A stretch of DNA of 64,000 nt from JAJYUU01 sp963822955 (GTDB taxonomy: Bacteria; Actinomycetota; Actinomycetes; Streptosporangiales; Streptosporangiaceae): the NCBI GenBank assembly GCA_963822955.1, contig CAWGJS010000001.1, positions 1 through 64,000 of the forward strand. The letters run 5' to 3'. Position 1 is the first letter of the stretch. Every line of letters begins with the position of its first letter. The notes under the pieces were generated by a model. That model searched no databases, had not been told where the DNA came from, and worked only from the letters and a program-made list of their open reading frames with translations. Made by a program: the position numbers and the translations under genes. Shown in pieces: positions 9,489 to 18,056 of the stretch.

Positions 9489-10737
9489 TTATTGAGTGCT
9501 GAGTGCGGCGCGCTGGGTGTCGAGGAAGGCCTGTTCGACCGGGTTCGCGGTGAGCGAGCGGGCGGTCGCGTAGGCCGCAGCGGCCTCGCTCGTGCGGCCG
9601 AGGCGGCGTAGCAGGTCGGCGCGCGCCGCGTGAAACAAGTAGTAGCCGTCCAGGCCCGAAGAACGCAGGTCATCCACCGCGGCCAGGCCGGTTGCGGGGC
9701 CGCGGACCTCGGCGAGCGCGACGGCGCGGTTGAGTGCGACAACCGGTGTCGGCGTGAGCGCGTACAGCTGGTCATAGAGCGTCAGGATGGCGCGCCAGTC
9801 GGTGCTGTCGAAGCTGGGCGCGACGGAATGGACAGCGTTGATGGCAGCCTGGATCTGGTACGGGCCGGGGCGGCCACGCTGGACGCACGCACGCACGATG
9901 GCCTGCCCTTCGGCGATCAGGCGGCGGTCCCAGAGCCGCCGGTCCTGATCGGCCAGGCGGATCAGCGACCCGCCGGCGGTGACGCGCGCGGCGCTGCGGG
10001 CGTGCAGCAGCAACAGCAGCGCCAGCAGCCCCTGCGCCTCCGGCTCGTCGGGCATCAGCTCGGCGAGCACGCGGGCGAGCCGGATCGCCTCCGCGCACAG
10101 GTCGAGCCGCAGCAGCGAGCCCGCAGTCGCCGCGTAGCCCTCGTTGAAGATCAGGTAGACGACCGCCAGTACAGGCGTGAGGCGGCCGGGAAGCTCGGCT
10201 TCCGCGGGCACGCGGTAGGGGATGACGGGTGGTCCTGATCTTGCGCTTGGCCCGGACGATCCGCTGGGCCATGGTTGCTTCGGGCACGAGGAACGCCCGC
10301 GCGATCTCCGGCGTCTCGAGCCCGCCGAGCAGCCGCAGGGTCAGCGCGACCTGGGCGGGCTGGTTCAGCGCCGGATGACAGCAGGTGAAGATCAGCCGGA
10401 GCCGGTCGTCGGGCACGGTCTCCTCCTCCGGCGCCACGGCATCCTCCGCGGCCTGCGTGGCCGCGCCGTACAGGTGATGCGCCTGCGCGTGCCGCTCGTC
10501 GCGGACCGACTCGCGGCGCAGCCTGTCGATGGCCCGGTTGCGGGCGGTGGTCACGATCCACGCGCCGGGATTGGGCGGCAGGCCGTCCGAGGGCCACCTG
10601 GCCGCCGCCACGGTGAACGCGTCCTGGACCGCTTCCTCGGCGGCGTCGATATCGCCGAGAAGGCGGATCAGGGTGGCAACGCAGCGACCGTACTCGCGGC
10701 GGAAGACAGCCTCGACTGTCACTGCGCCAGAGTTCAT
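9489..10737 (-). pseudogene. ECF42-type RNA polymerase sigma factor, one frameshift
   Basis: Extracytoplasmic-function sigma factor with a long C-terminal extension. Region 2 is VFRREYGRCVATLIRLLGDI and AWIVTTARNRAIDRLRRE; region 4 is LTLRLLGGLETPEIARAFLV and AQRIVRAKRKIR. The extension (LAVVYLIFNEGYAA ... YYLFHAARADLLRRLGR) is the TPR-like ECF42 tail. A one-base shift near 10222-10230 separates region 4 from IPYRVPAEAELPGRL of the tail. The start ATG (MNSGAVTVEAV) is at 10737. The DGPF-type gene that normally accompanies ECF42 sits directly upstream and here reads through into it. Confidence 0.85.
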
Positions 10738-11146
10738 GGTCACTGCATGGATGCGCTCACTGCGCGCCGGACGCGGCATCCAGATCGCGTCGTCGAGGTC
10801 CCCATCGAACAACGGGCGGACCTCGATCGGCCGCTGTTGCGCGGCGGCGGCGAGCTTCGCCCACTCCAGGGCCTCGTCCAGGTCGGCAGCGTTGATGATC
10901 CAGAACCCGGCGAGGTGTTCCTTGGTCTCGGTGTACGGCCCATCGGTCATCAGGAAGTCGCCGCCGGACTGGCGCACCACGGTCGCCGACTCCGGGCCAC
11001 CTTCCAGGCCGCCCTGGAACACGAAGGCACCGGCGTCTGTCAGCTTGTCGCCCAGCGCGTTCACGTCAGCCCACACCTGCTGCTTCTTTCGCAGGAGGGA
11101 TGGGAACGGCATAGTCGCGGTAGAGCGCGAGCAGGTACTGCGTCAT
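10738..11146 (-). pseudogene. DGPF/YCII-family protein, frameshifted near the N-terminus and in frame with the sigma factor
   Basis: A YCII-related (DGPF) protein, the usual genomic partner of ECF42 sigma factors. The ATG at 11146 (MTQYLLALYRDYAVPIP) has GGGAG 8 nt upstream. The frame breaks near 11090 and resumes at QQVWADVNALGDKL. The family signature is MTDGPYTETKEHLAGFWIIN and the usual end IEVRPLF is present. No stop follows in this frame: 22 more residues lead straight into the sigma-factor ATG. In another frame a TGA at 10740-10742 lies 2 nt before that ATG, which is what two tightly coupled separate genes would show. Confidence 0.75.
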
Positions 11147-11350
11147 GACGATCACTCCCGTTTGTCACCCGGGGCCGGTCTCTGGCCGGCCCTCAATCCC
11201 GCTACGAAGTGGCCACCGCCGAATCGACAACCGCCTGCCACGGGGCTGATCCGTCGGCAGGCTGGGGGAGACCAGCCTCGGCCACCTACTGGGTCGTGCC
11301 CCGGCTGCGGGCGGACAACAATGAGAGGTCATAACGAGGAGCTGAGAAAC

Positions 11351-11872
11351 GTGAAGCCGCGAACCCTGGTGATCATCGGAACGGCCGTAGCGGCAAGCGG
11401 GATCGCCATCGGCCTTGTGGTGACCCAGGTCCCGTTTGGGACTCCACCGCTCGGCACCACAGCTAACTGGTCAACTGGCCTGCAGTGCTCTCCGGGCAGG
11501 ACGCTTGCCAACGGCTTCTACGAACTGCAGAACTACTCCGGCGAGACCGTCACGGTAACAGGGGTGCGCCTGGTCGGAGGGATTGGCCAGACAATGACCT
11601 CGGCGGCCTACCTGGTGCCGATCCAGCACACACACGGCGAGTGGCTGCTGATCGGCCTGGTTCCGCCCTGGCCGCCGACCTCGCCTATGTGGAAGCTGCG
11701 CAAACGGGTGCCCGCGACGATTGCACCGCACAAGAGCGTGAATCTCGTGTACGCCCAGACCCGGACCTCCGACCACCCGAGATCGGCCGTACCGCAGATT
11801 ACCTACACCGCCGGAGGCTTCACCTACAGGCTGACGGTGCCGTTCCGCTCTCTTGTGGCCTTCAAGTGCTAA
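11351..11872 (+). CDS. Membrane-anchored hypothetical protein
   Basis: 173 residues. I chose GTG 11351 because GAGGAG lies about 9 nt upstream; an in-frame ATG at 11321 lacks a ribosome site. The N-terminus VKPRTLVIIGTAVAASGIAI is a signal anchor. The rest is an extracytoplasmic beta-rich domain (LQNYSGETVTVTGVRLVGG ... TVPFRSLVAFKC) with cysteines near both ends that could pair. No family recognised. Confidence 0.65.
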   Translation: MKPRTLVIIGTAVAASGIAIGLVVTQVPFGTPPLGTTANWSTGLQCSPGRTLANGFYELQNYSGETVTVTGVRLVGGIGQTMTSAAYLVPIQHTHGEWLLIGLVPPWPPTSPMWKLRKRVPATIAPHKSVNLVYAQTRTSDHPRSAVPQITYTAGGFTYRLTVPFRSLVAFKC

Positions 11873-11972
11873 TGCGCCGTCGAGCTCGCCTGCGAGCGTC
11901 TCCAGGCAGCGACCTCGAAAACATCCGCACAATCGGGGGAGCGCAACAACAGCAGCAGCCACCCGAGCGCTC

Positions 11973-12563
11973 CTAGTTGCCGGCCGCGCCGCGCACCGCG
12001 TAGCGGTGCATTGTCACGCCGCTCGCGAACGACCTCTGCTCGAGCAGATCGAGCTGCAGCGGCTCGTCAAGCCCGTCGAAGAGCGGGCGGCCCGCGCCGA
12101 GTACGACCGGGTGCGTGAAGAGCAGCAGCTCGTCGAGCAGGTGCGCCCGCAGCAAAGCGGTGGCGAGCGTGGCGCCGCCGACGCCGATGTCGCCGTCGCC
12201 GGTGCGCCGGAGCTCGGCGAGCCGTTCGACGGCATCCGCGCCGCCGACGACGGTCGTGTTGTGGGGCGCCGTGCGGCGGGTGCGTGAGACGAGCAGCTTG
12301 GGCTTGTCCGTCCAGATGCCGCCGAACTCGCGCTGGAAGTCGGGAAGGGACTCGTCGGCGCGGGCGTCCGGCCAGAAGGGGTCCATCATGTCGTAGATCA
12401 CCCGGCCCTCCACCATCATCGACAGCCGCCGGGCCCGCTCGTTGAACTCGCGGTGGAGCGGCTCGTCGATGCGCAGCCAGTCGCCGGCGCCCTGCTCGCC
12501 GTCCGTGCGCTCGATGCGGAGGTCGAGCGACACGTTCATCCAGTACACGAACCGCGCCGTCAT
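11973..12563 (-). CDS. Dihydrofolate reductase-family protein (RibD C-terminal domain)
   Basis: 196 residues. The start ATG 12563 (MTARFVYWMNVSLDLRIER) has GAGG upstream; the longer frame extends through repeats and is unlikely. The fold signatures are the N-terminal strand with SLD, REFGGIWTDKPKLLVSRTRR, VVGGADAVERLAELRRTGDG, IGVGGATLATALLRAHLLDE and LLLFTHPVVLGAGRPLFDG. It is an NADPH-dependent reductase of the RibD-C/YyaP class, substrate unknown. Two tandem repeats lie 60-95 nt upstream. Confidence 0.85.
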   Translation of the reverse strand: MTARFVYWMNVSLDLRIERTDGEQGAGDWLRIDEPLHREFNERARRLSMMVEGRVIYDMMDPFWPDARADESLPDFQREFGGIWTDKPKLLVSRTRRTAPHNTTVVGGADAVERLAELRRTGDGDIGVGGATLATALLRAHLLDELLLFTHPVVLGAGRPLFDGLDEPLQLDLLEQRSFASGVTMHRYAVRGAAGN

Positions 12564-12621
12564 GTCTGCCTCACGATCATGCTCGGGACCAGATTCACTG
12601 CGACAAAAGACGGAAACCTGG

Positions 12622-12658
12622 CCAGCTTCAGTGAGACTCGGACCAGCTTCAGTGAGAC
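12622..12658. repeat. Two tandem 16-bp direct repeats upstream of the RibD-like gene
   Basis: CCAGCTTCAGTGAGAC occurs at 12622-12637 and 12643-12658, a 21-bp period (two helical turns) that would put both copies on one face of the DNA. Each copy contains the quasi-palindrome TCAGTGA. The position upstream of the start at 12563 fits a regulator-binding site. Confidence 0.5.
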
Positions 12659-12764
12659 AAGACATGTGCGGTCGGCTGCTCGCGCGGGCGAGGGAGCCGG
12701 CTTCATTCGACTTAACATAATGTGCATTATCGGCGCACTCTCGGAGCTGCTGGCAGCCAGATAG

Positions 12765-13550
12765 TCAGCCGCCCGGCACTCGTCCGAGGATCCACCCGAA
12801 CTCGGAGATGATCCGGATGCCGACATCCTCGACAAGCAGCGGCCGGATCGCCTCGCGTACCGCCTCGGCGAACCGCTCGTAGCCAACTTCCTGCAATGCG
12901 GGCCATGATGGTCCCGCCGAGGCAAGCGCCCGCGTCGCCAGGTCAAGGTCTGGCCACTCATTGACGACTTGCGCGGTCCCGCGCTCGGCGAACTCCAGGC
13001 CGGCGTCGGCGAGCATCTGCTCGGCCACTCCAGGCCGCCCTGTGTCGCCCTGGCTGAGGGTGGCATCGACATGGCTAGGCGGCGAGAGTTCCACCACTGT
13101 GGCGAAGTACGGCATCAGGCCAAGCCGCTTCGGCGCGCCCCAGAATGTGAGCCCCACGAACCCGCCAGGGCGCACCACGCGCCGGGCCTCCCGCAGCGCA
13201 TCCTCGCAGCCTTTCCAGATCCCGTTGAAGCTTGTCGCCACATCGAACTGGTCATCGTCAAACGGAAGATCGAACATGTCGCCGACCCGGAAATCTGCGT
13301 CCGGGGTGCGCACCCGCGCGATCGCGATCAGCGCCTCGGAAGCATCAAGTCCGGCAACCTTTGCTCCGCGCTCCGCCGCCACGTGTGCCGCATACCCGGA
13401 GCCGCAGGCGATGTCGAGCAGCCTCGTCCCCGGGCCAAGGCCAGCCCGGTCGAACAGGGCGTCATTCGCGCGCCGCGCATACGGCTCATTCAGGTAGGCC
13501 CAATCGGCAGCGCGCTGACCCCAGGCCCGGCCCGACTCGATCCAGCTCAT
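12765..13550 (-). CDS. SAM-dependent methyltransferase (class I, type 11)
   Basis: 261 residues. Motif I is TRLLDIACGSGYAAHVAAE, the acidic loop is VAGLDASEALIAIAR, motif II is VGDMFDLPFDDDQFDVATS, and post-II is REARRVVRPGGFVGLTFWG. The complete Methyltransf_11 core is followed by a variable substrate domain. The substrate is not predictable; small-molecule methylation is likely. An imperfect palindrome (ATAATG/CATTAT) lies beyond the 3' end at 12717-12730. Confidence 0.85.
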   Translation of the reverse strand: MSWIESGRAWGQRAADWAYLNEPYARRANDALFDRAGLGPGTRLLDIACGSGYAAHVAAERGAKVAGLDASEALIAIARVRTPDADFRVGDMFDLPFDDDQFDVATSFNGIWKGCEDALREARRVVRPGGFVGLTFWGAPKRLGLMPYFATVVELSPPSHVDATLSQGDTGRPGVAEQMLADAGLEFAERGTAQVVNEWPDLDLATRALASAGPSWPALQEVGYERFAEAVREAIRPLLVEDVGIRIISEFGWILGRVPGG

Positions 13551-13816
13551 GGGCGGCCGCCTCCCCTGCCATTTGTGCTGTCAGCCGTTCGCCCTAGTGT
13601 GCCGGATTTCCCGTGCCTGCGGTGGTCAGGTTGTGCTGTCCGGGCGAGGATCGGCCATTGGTCCTCTCCCCCACCATGCTGATCTTGACGGACAGCCAGG
13701 CGGTGATCCGGTAGGCCTGCTCGCAATGCGCCGGCCAAACCGCTCACTCGATCATGTGTCAGGCGGCAGAATTGGCACCCGCCCGAACTGTCGGCGGCCG
13801 GGACTACGGTGACAAC

Positions 13817-14119
13817 ATGGCTGACGCGAACACCAGGACTGACAGCCTGAAAGAGGACATCCGGGAGATCGGCTACTCGATCCTCGATCTTCAGGCCAAG
13901 GCTCGGGATCATGACGCGAAGCTTGAGCAGATCGTCGCGGCACAACTGGCCCACGATGCCCGGTCTCGCCGGTCAGGACTTCAGCTTGTCGCCCACATCG
14001 AGCATCAGGATCGTCGCCAGCAGGTCATCTGCCAAGCCAGGCAGCTCGTCGATGCGGTTGCCGAGAACCCGGCGAAGGACGACCTCGTGGATGCCGCCGA
14101 CGATTGTCTCCGCCGTTAG
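13817..14119 (+). CDS. Small coiled-coil hypothetical protein, uncertain 3' end
   Basis: The first ~48 residues (MADANTRTDSLKEDIREIGY ... KARDHDAKLEQIVAAQLAHD) look like a real charged helical protein with high third-position G+C. The later part overlaps the convergent TetR gene antisense and has no protein-like character. The true gene may end earlier with a frame error near 13970. No family recognised and only a weak ribosome site. Confidence 0.35.
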   Translation: MADANTRTDSLKEDIREIGYSILDLQAKARDHDAKLEQIVAAQLAHDARSRRSGLQLVAHIEHQDRRQQVICQARQLVDAVAENPAKDDLVDAADDCLRR

Positions 14120-14677
14120 CGCCGCCCGGCGGCAACCAGGAATGAGTTCGTGGATGTTGTCCTCGATGATCTCGGCGAACATCCCCATCGCCTCGTTTCG
14201 CTTCGCCATGGCACGCGGCCCGGCAGCCAGGACCTCGACGATGCACATCCGCGCAACGTCTGGCTCCCTGGCTGTGAACTCCAGGTACGCCCTGATGCCT
14301 GCGCGCAGCCGGTCCTGCACAGTCGCCTCTTCGAAGTACGCACGGCGGATGTGCCGGGCCTGCTGGCGCACGACGGCATCGTAGGCGGCGAGGAACGCGT
14401 CCTCCTTGTTCTTGAAGTGCTCGTAGAAGGTCCGCCGGGAAACGCCGGCACGCGCGACGATCGCCTCGACGCTCATCTCCGCGTAGCCAAGCTCGGCTGC
14501 GGCGTGCGCGACCGCGTCCGTGATGCGTTCCCGCTGATTGGCTGCGATGAAGCTGCGTCGCAATCCGTGCCGGCCACTGGGCAGTTGATGCGGGCGCCGT
14601 CTGCGGTCGTCCGGAGCATCGGCCAGCTCGCCGCTGTCCCGCTCGCTCACTTCGGCCTGCACCTGCCCTGCACCCAT
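13973..14677 (-). CDS. TetR-family transcriptional regulator
   Basis: About 234 residues from ATG 14677 (MGAGQVQAEVSERDSGE); the true start may be further in, since the HTH begins only near residue 50. DNA-binding helices: ITDAVAHAAAELGYAEMSVE and IVARAGVSRRTFYEHFKNKE. The C-terminal ligand domain follows (VEVLAAGPRAMAKRNEAMG ... RRVLGNRIDELPGLADDLL). It is divergent from the secreted protein at 14939. Confidence 0.85.
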   Translation of the reverse strand: MGAGQVQAEVSERDSGELADAPDDRRRRPHQLPSGRHGLRRSFIAANQRERITDAVAHAAAELGYAEMSVEAIVARAGVSRRTFYEHFKNKEDAFLAAYDAVVRQQARHIRRAYFEEATVQDRLRAGIRAYLEFTAREPDVARMCIVEVLAAGPRAMAKRNEAMGMFAEIIEDNIHELIPGCRRAALTAETIVGGIHEVVLRRVLGNRIDELPGLADDLLATILMLDVGDKLKS

Positions 14678-14938
14678 GGCTCTTAATGGTATACGGCGAT
14701 GTTCCTGGAACGGCAGCAGCGGCCCGGCGTCAGATGGCCAAAAGGGGTTCGCGCGCGACCCATCTCGCATGATTGATACCGAAACAACCGGTTCGCTGCC
14801 ATATTGACTCAGGCAGAAGCGAGCACTAGCGTCCTACTAGATCAGACACATTGGCGTTTCTCATGTCCGCAATGGCGCGCTCCCACACTGGACTGGGAGG
14901 AGTGCGGGTCGGCGGGTGACTTAGACAAGGAGGCGTGC

Positions 14939-16036
14939 ATGAAGGCATCCAGTAAGTGGATTCGCCGTGCGGTCCTGTGGAGCGCGACGGGCGCCGTAAC
15001 GGCTGCGATGGTCGTTACCGGGTCGACAGCCGAGGCGGCGCACTCGACGCTTCATCCGGGCTCGAGCCAAGCCCGCGCGGGTTCTGGCAAGAACGGGCCG
15101 GGTGGTTATCCCCGGCCCAAGGGCATCTACGCGCCATTCACCAACTGTCCGCTGCTCAATCCCCTCATGCAGGAATCGAGTCCCGGTAACGCGACAGGAT
15201 GCGTCGCGGGGGACGTCATCAAGGGCTCCATCAAGATCGGTAACATCGCGACGAGGATCCACGCTACGGCGACAGTCAAATATCCGGTAGCCGTGCAGTT
15301 CGGCATCTGGGATCCGCCGAACGCAGGATCCAATCAGTTCACCGGCGGGATCCTGCCGCCGCCAGCCGGCCTTTCGGCACAGTTGCTCAGCGCCCCCCAG
15401 TGGGTGCGCGGCGGGCTGCTCAAGGCGCTTGGCTGCCCGAACCCCGACCCCATTGTCCGGAAGCTGTGCCATGAGGCCGCGCATCGTGGCGGGGCGTATC
15501 TCAAGGTCTTCGCTGCTGCCCAGTCCGCCGGCCCGATCACCAACTTCGGCCTCACCACATGGACGCAGCCGGTGGAGTTCCATCTGATCAACCCGCTGCT
15601 CGGCTCGTCCTGCTACATCGGCTCAAGCGACAACCCGGTCGTGCTCAACCCGATGCTCACCGGAACCCTGGGTGAGGAAATGGACCCGCACCCGCGGACC
15701 CACCCGGACACTGCTGTACTCAAGATCAAGGGAGCGACAGCCACCGACACCACCTTCACCGCACCCGGCGTCACCGGTTGCGGTCCGGGCGGCACGGCAA
15801 ACATCGCCGTCGACGAGGCAATCGATACCTCGGTCGGCTTGCCCACCGCATCGGGGGCCGACAGCATCACGCTCAGCGGCACGTTCTACCTGGCTGCCTG
15901 CTACGCCCCGCAGAACATGGCAAGTACCCTGCTGTCCGCCTTCCGGGCCAGCGTGCGGAATGCCAAGGCAGCAGTCGCCATCCCGATGACTGCCGCGAGC
16001 CTGCGACGCTTCGGGATCCGGCTGCATCACGGCTGA
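14939..16036 (+). CDS. Secreted hypothetical protein
   Basis: 365 residues. ATG 14939 has a near-perfect AAGGAGG at 14927-14933. The N-terminus (KWIRRAVLWSATGAVTAAMV, cleavage near TAEA-AHS) is a Sec signal. The mature part is rich in Pro, Gly and Thr, with scattered cysteines (FTNCPLLNPL, GCVAGDV, SSCYIGSSDN, GCGPGGTAN, LAACYAPQN), and resembles a cell-surface or envelope protein. No catalytic motif and no family recognised. A strong hairpin terminator follows at 16075. Confidence 0.75.
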   Translation: MKASSKWIRRAVLWSATGAVTAAMVVTGSTAEAAHSTLHPGSSQARAGSGKNGPGGYPRPKGIYAPFTNCPLLNPLMQESSPGNATGCVAGDVIKGSIKIGNIATRIHATATVKYPVAVQFGIWDPPNAGSNQFTGGILPPPAGLSAQLLSAPQWVRGGLLKALGCPNPDPIVRKLCHEAAHRGGAYLKVFAAAQSAGPITNFGLTTWTQPVEFHLINPLLGSSCYIGSSDNPVVLNPMLTGTLGEEMDPHPRTHPDTAVLKIKGATATDTTFTAPGVTGCGPGGTANIAVDEAIDTSVGLPTASGADSITLSGTFYLAACYAPQNMASTLLSAFRASVRNAKAAVAIPMTAASLRRFGIRLHHG

Positions 16037-16074
16037 CCTCAGCACGAAGACTGCCTGAAAAGACCAGCGGGATA

Positions 16075-16108
16075 GCGAAGGGCCGCGTGATGTCACGCGG
16101 CCCTTCGC
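16075..16108. terminator. Bidirectional hairpin terminator
   Basis: Perfect 16-bp stem (GCGAAGGGCCGCGTGA at 16075-16090, its complement at 16093-16108) with a 2-nt loop, between the convergent stops at 16036 and 16113. There is no T tract, as is usual in high-GC actinobacteria. Confidence 0.8.
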
Positions 16109-16112
16109 GGGG

Positions 16113-18056
16113 TCAGGCGACCTCCGCCATGGCCTGGGCGAACTGAGCCTGGTACAGCCTTGCGTACGCCCCATCGGCCGCAAGCAGCTCATCGTGCGTT
16201 CCCTGCTCGACGATGTGGCCGTCTTCCATCACCAGGATGACGTCCGCGTCCCGGATCGTGGACAGCCGGTGCGCGATCACGAAACTGGTCCGCCCCTCGC
16301 GCAGTAGCGCCATCGCCCGCTGGATGAGCACTTCGGTCCTGGTGTCGACCGAGCTCGTCGCCTCGTCCAGGATCAGCACGGCAGGCTGCGCCAGGAATGC
16401 GCGGGCGATCGTGATGAGCTGCCGTTCCCCCATGCTGACGTTTGTCCCGTCGTCATCCAGGACGGTGTCGTAACCGTCCGGCAGCGTGCGCACGAACCGG
16501 TCCACGTAAGTTGCCTTAGCCGCCGCCACCACCTGATCATGGGTGGCGCCCGCAGCACCGTAGGCGATGTTCTCCTCGATCGTGCCGCCGAACAGCCAGG
16601 CGTCCTGCAGAACCATGCCCGTGAGCGCGCGCAGCTCCGTACGGCTCATGCTGGCGGTATCCACGCCGTCCAGCAGGATGTGGCCTGAGTTGATCTCGTA
16701 GAACCGCATCAGCAGGTTGACCAGCGTGGTCTTGCCGGCTCCAGTGGGTCCGACGATCGCCACCGTCTGGCCTGGCTCCACCGTCAGGGAAACGTGCTCG
16801 ATCAGCGGCCGGTCGGGTGAGTAGCTGAACGAGACATCGACGAACTCCACCTTGCCGCGAACGCCGGCCGGGCGGGCTGGCTGGCTGGGCTCGGGTGCCT
16901 GCTCGTCCGCATCCAGCAGCGCGAACACGCGCTCTGCCGATGCGACGCTTGACTGCAGCAGGTTGAACATGCTGGCGACCTGCGTCAGCGGCTGGCTGAA
17001 CTGCCGGGAGTACTGGATGAAGGCGGTCACCGCACCGATCGAGATCGAGCCGGCCGCGATCAGCAGCCCGCCTACGACCGCGACCAGGACGTAGTTCAGG
17101 TTCGACATGAACATCATGACCGGCTGGATCGTGCCGGAGATGAACTGAGCCCGGAAGCTTGCGTTGAACAGGGCCTCGTTCTGCTCGGTGAACGTCTGCA
17201 TCGCCGTCTCGCGCTGGCCGAACGCGGTGACGAGCGCGTGTCCGGTGTACATCTCCTCGATGTGGCCGTTCAGCCTGCCGGTGAACTTCCACTGGTTGAT
17301 GAACTGCGGCTGCGCCCGCTTGGCGATCTTCCGCATGGCGTAGACAGAGGCCGGCACTGTCACCAGCGCGATCAGCGCGAGTTCCCACGACACGATGAAC
17401 ATCAGCGTCAGCACGCCGATGATGGTGAGCACCGAGGTCACCAGCTGGCTCAGCGTCTGCTGCACGGACTGCTGCAGGTTGTCGATGTCGTTGGTGACGC
17501 GGCTCAGGATTTCGCCGCGCGGCTGCCGGTCGAAATAGCTCAGCGGCAGCCGGGACAGCTTGGCCTCGACCTGTTCGCGCAGCCTGTACACGGAGCGCTG
17601 CACCATCGTGGCGGTCAGCCTGGCCTGGAACAGCGCGCAGATCGCACTGCCCACGTTCAGCGCGACGACGATCGCCAGGATCTGCGCGACATGGTGGAAG
17701 TCGGGGGCCCGGCGACTGATGACACCATCGAACACGACGTTGATGGCCTCGCCGAGCAGCCGCGGCGACAGCACCGCCAGCGTCACGCTTCCGACGCACA
17801 GCGTCAGGGCGGTCGCACCGAGCACCCGGTAGGGCCTCAGCAGGGTAAGCAGCCGCATGCTCGAGCCCCGGAAATCCAGCGCCCGCTCGGTCGACATGCC
17901 GCCCATGAAGGCGGCAGGGCCGCGGGCCGCGCCCGGTCCCGTCCCGGTTGCGGGGCCCAGGCCGCGCTGCGGCGTGGCCCGCTCGCCCGTGCCCGCTGCT
18001 GGCCCGTCGGGGGCCTGCCCGTTCGACCCGTTCGATCCGCTCGGTCCGGCGCTCAC
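16113..18056 (-). CDS. ABC exporter subunit 2 (fused membrane and ATPase domains)
   Basis: 647 residues; GTG 18056 overlaps the stop of the partner gene (GTGA). An N-terminal Gly/Pro/Ser-rich stretch precedes a six-helix exporter membrane domain (about residues 90-370) and the nucleotide-binding domain: Walker A VGPTGAGKTTLVNL, Q-loop VLQDAWLFGG, signature NVSMGERQLITIARA, Walker B AVLILDEATSSVD with the catalytic Glu, H-loop VIAHRLSTIRDAD. It forms a heterodimer with the upstream gene, probably a TetR-regulated drug or lipid exporter. This subunit keeps the catalytic Glu and His while the partner has Asp and Gln. Confidence 0.9.
   Translation of the reverse strand: MSAGPSGSNGSNGQAPDGPAAGTGERATPQRGLGPATGTGPGAARGPAAFMGGMSTERALDFRGSSMRLLTLLRPYRVLGATALTLCVGSVTLAVLSPRLLGEAINVVFDGVISRRAPDFHHVAQILAIVVALNVGSAICALFQARLTATMVQRSVYRLREQVEAKLSRLPLSYFDRQPRGEILSRVTNDIDNLQQSVQQTLSQLVTSVLTIIGVLTLMFIVSWELALIALVTVPASVYAMRKIAKRAQPQFINQWKFTGRLNGHIEEMYTGHALVTAFGQRETAMQTFTEQNEALFNASFRAQFISGTIQPVMMFMSNLNYVLVAVVGGLLIAAGSISIGAVTAFIQYSRQFSQPLTQVASMFNLLQSSVASAERVFALLDADEQAPEPSQPARPAGVRGKVEFVDVSFSYSPDRPLIEHVSLTVEPGQTVAIVGPTGAGKTTLVNLLMRFYEINSGHILLDGVDTASMSRTELRALTGMVLQDAWLFGGTIEENIAYGAAGATHDQVVAAAKATYVDRFVRTLPDGYDTVLDDDGTNVSMGERQLITIARAFLAQPAVLILDEATSSVDTRTEVLIQRAMALLREGRTSFVIAHRLSTIRDADVILVMEDGHIVEQGTHDELLAADGAYARLYQAQFAQAMAEVA

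Noticed and set aside
10529..11872. A 447-residue plus-strand frame
   Set aside because: Most of it is antisense to the DGPF/sigma genes; only the part from GTG 11351, with its own ribosome site and signal anchor, looks like a gene.
12622..12658. CRISPR-like repeat
   Set aside because: Only two 16-bp copies with a 5-nt gap, no spacers of usual size and no cas genes.
12717..12730. Palindrome ATAATG-TG-CATTAT as an operator
   Set aside because: It lies downstream of the methyltransferase stop and more than 150 nt from the RibD-like start, and the centre is asymmetric; position and match are too weak.
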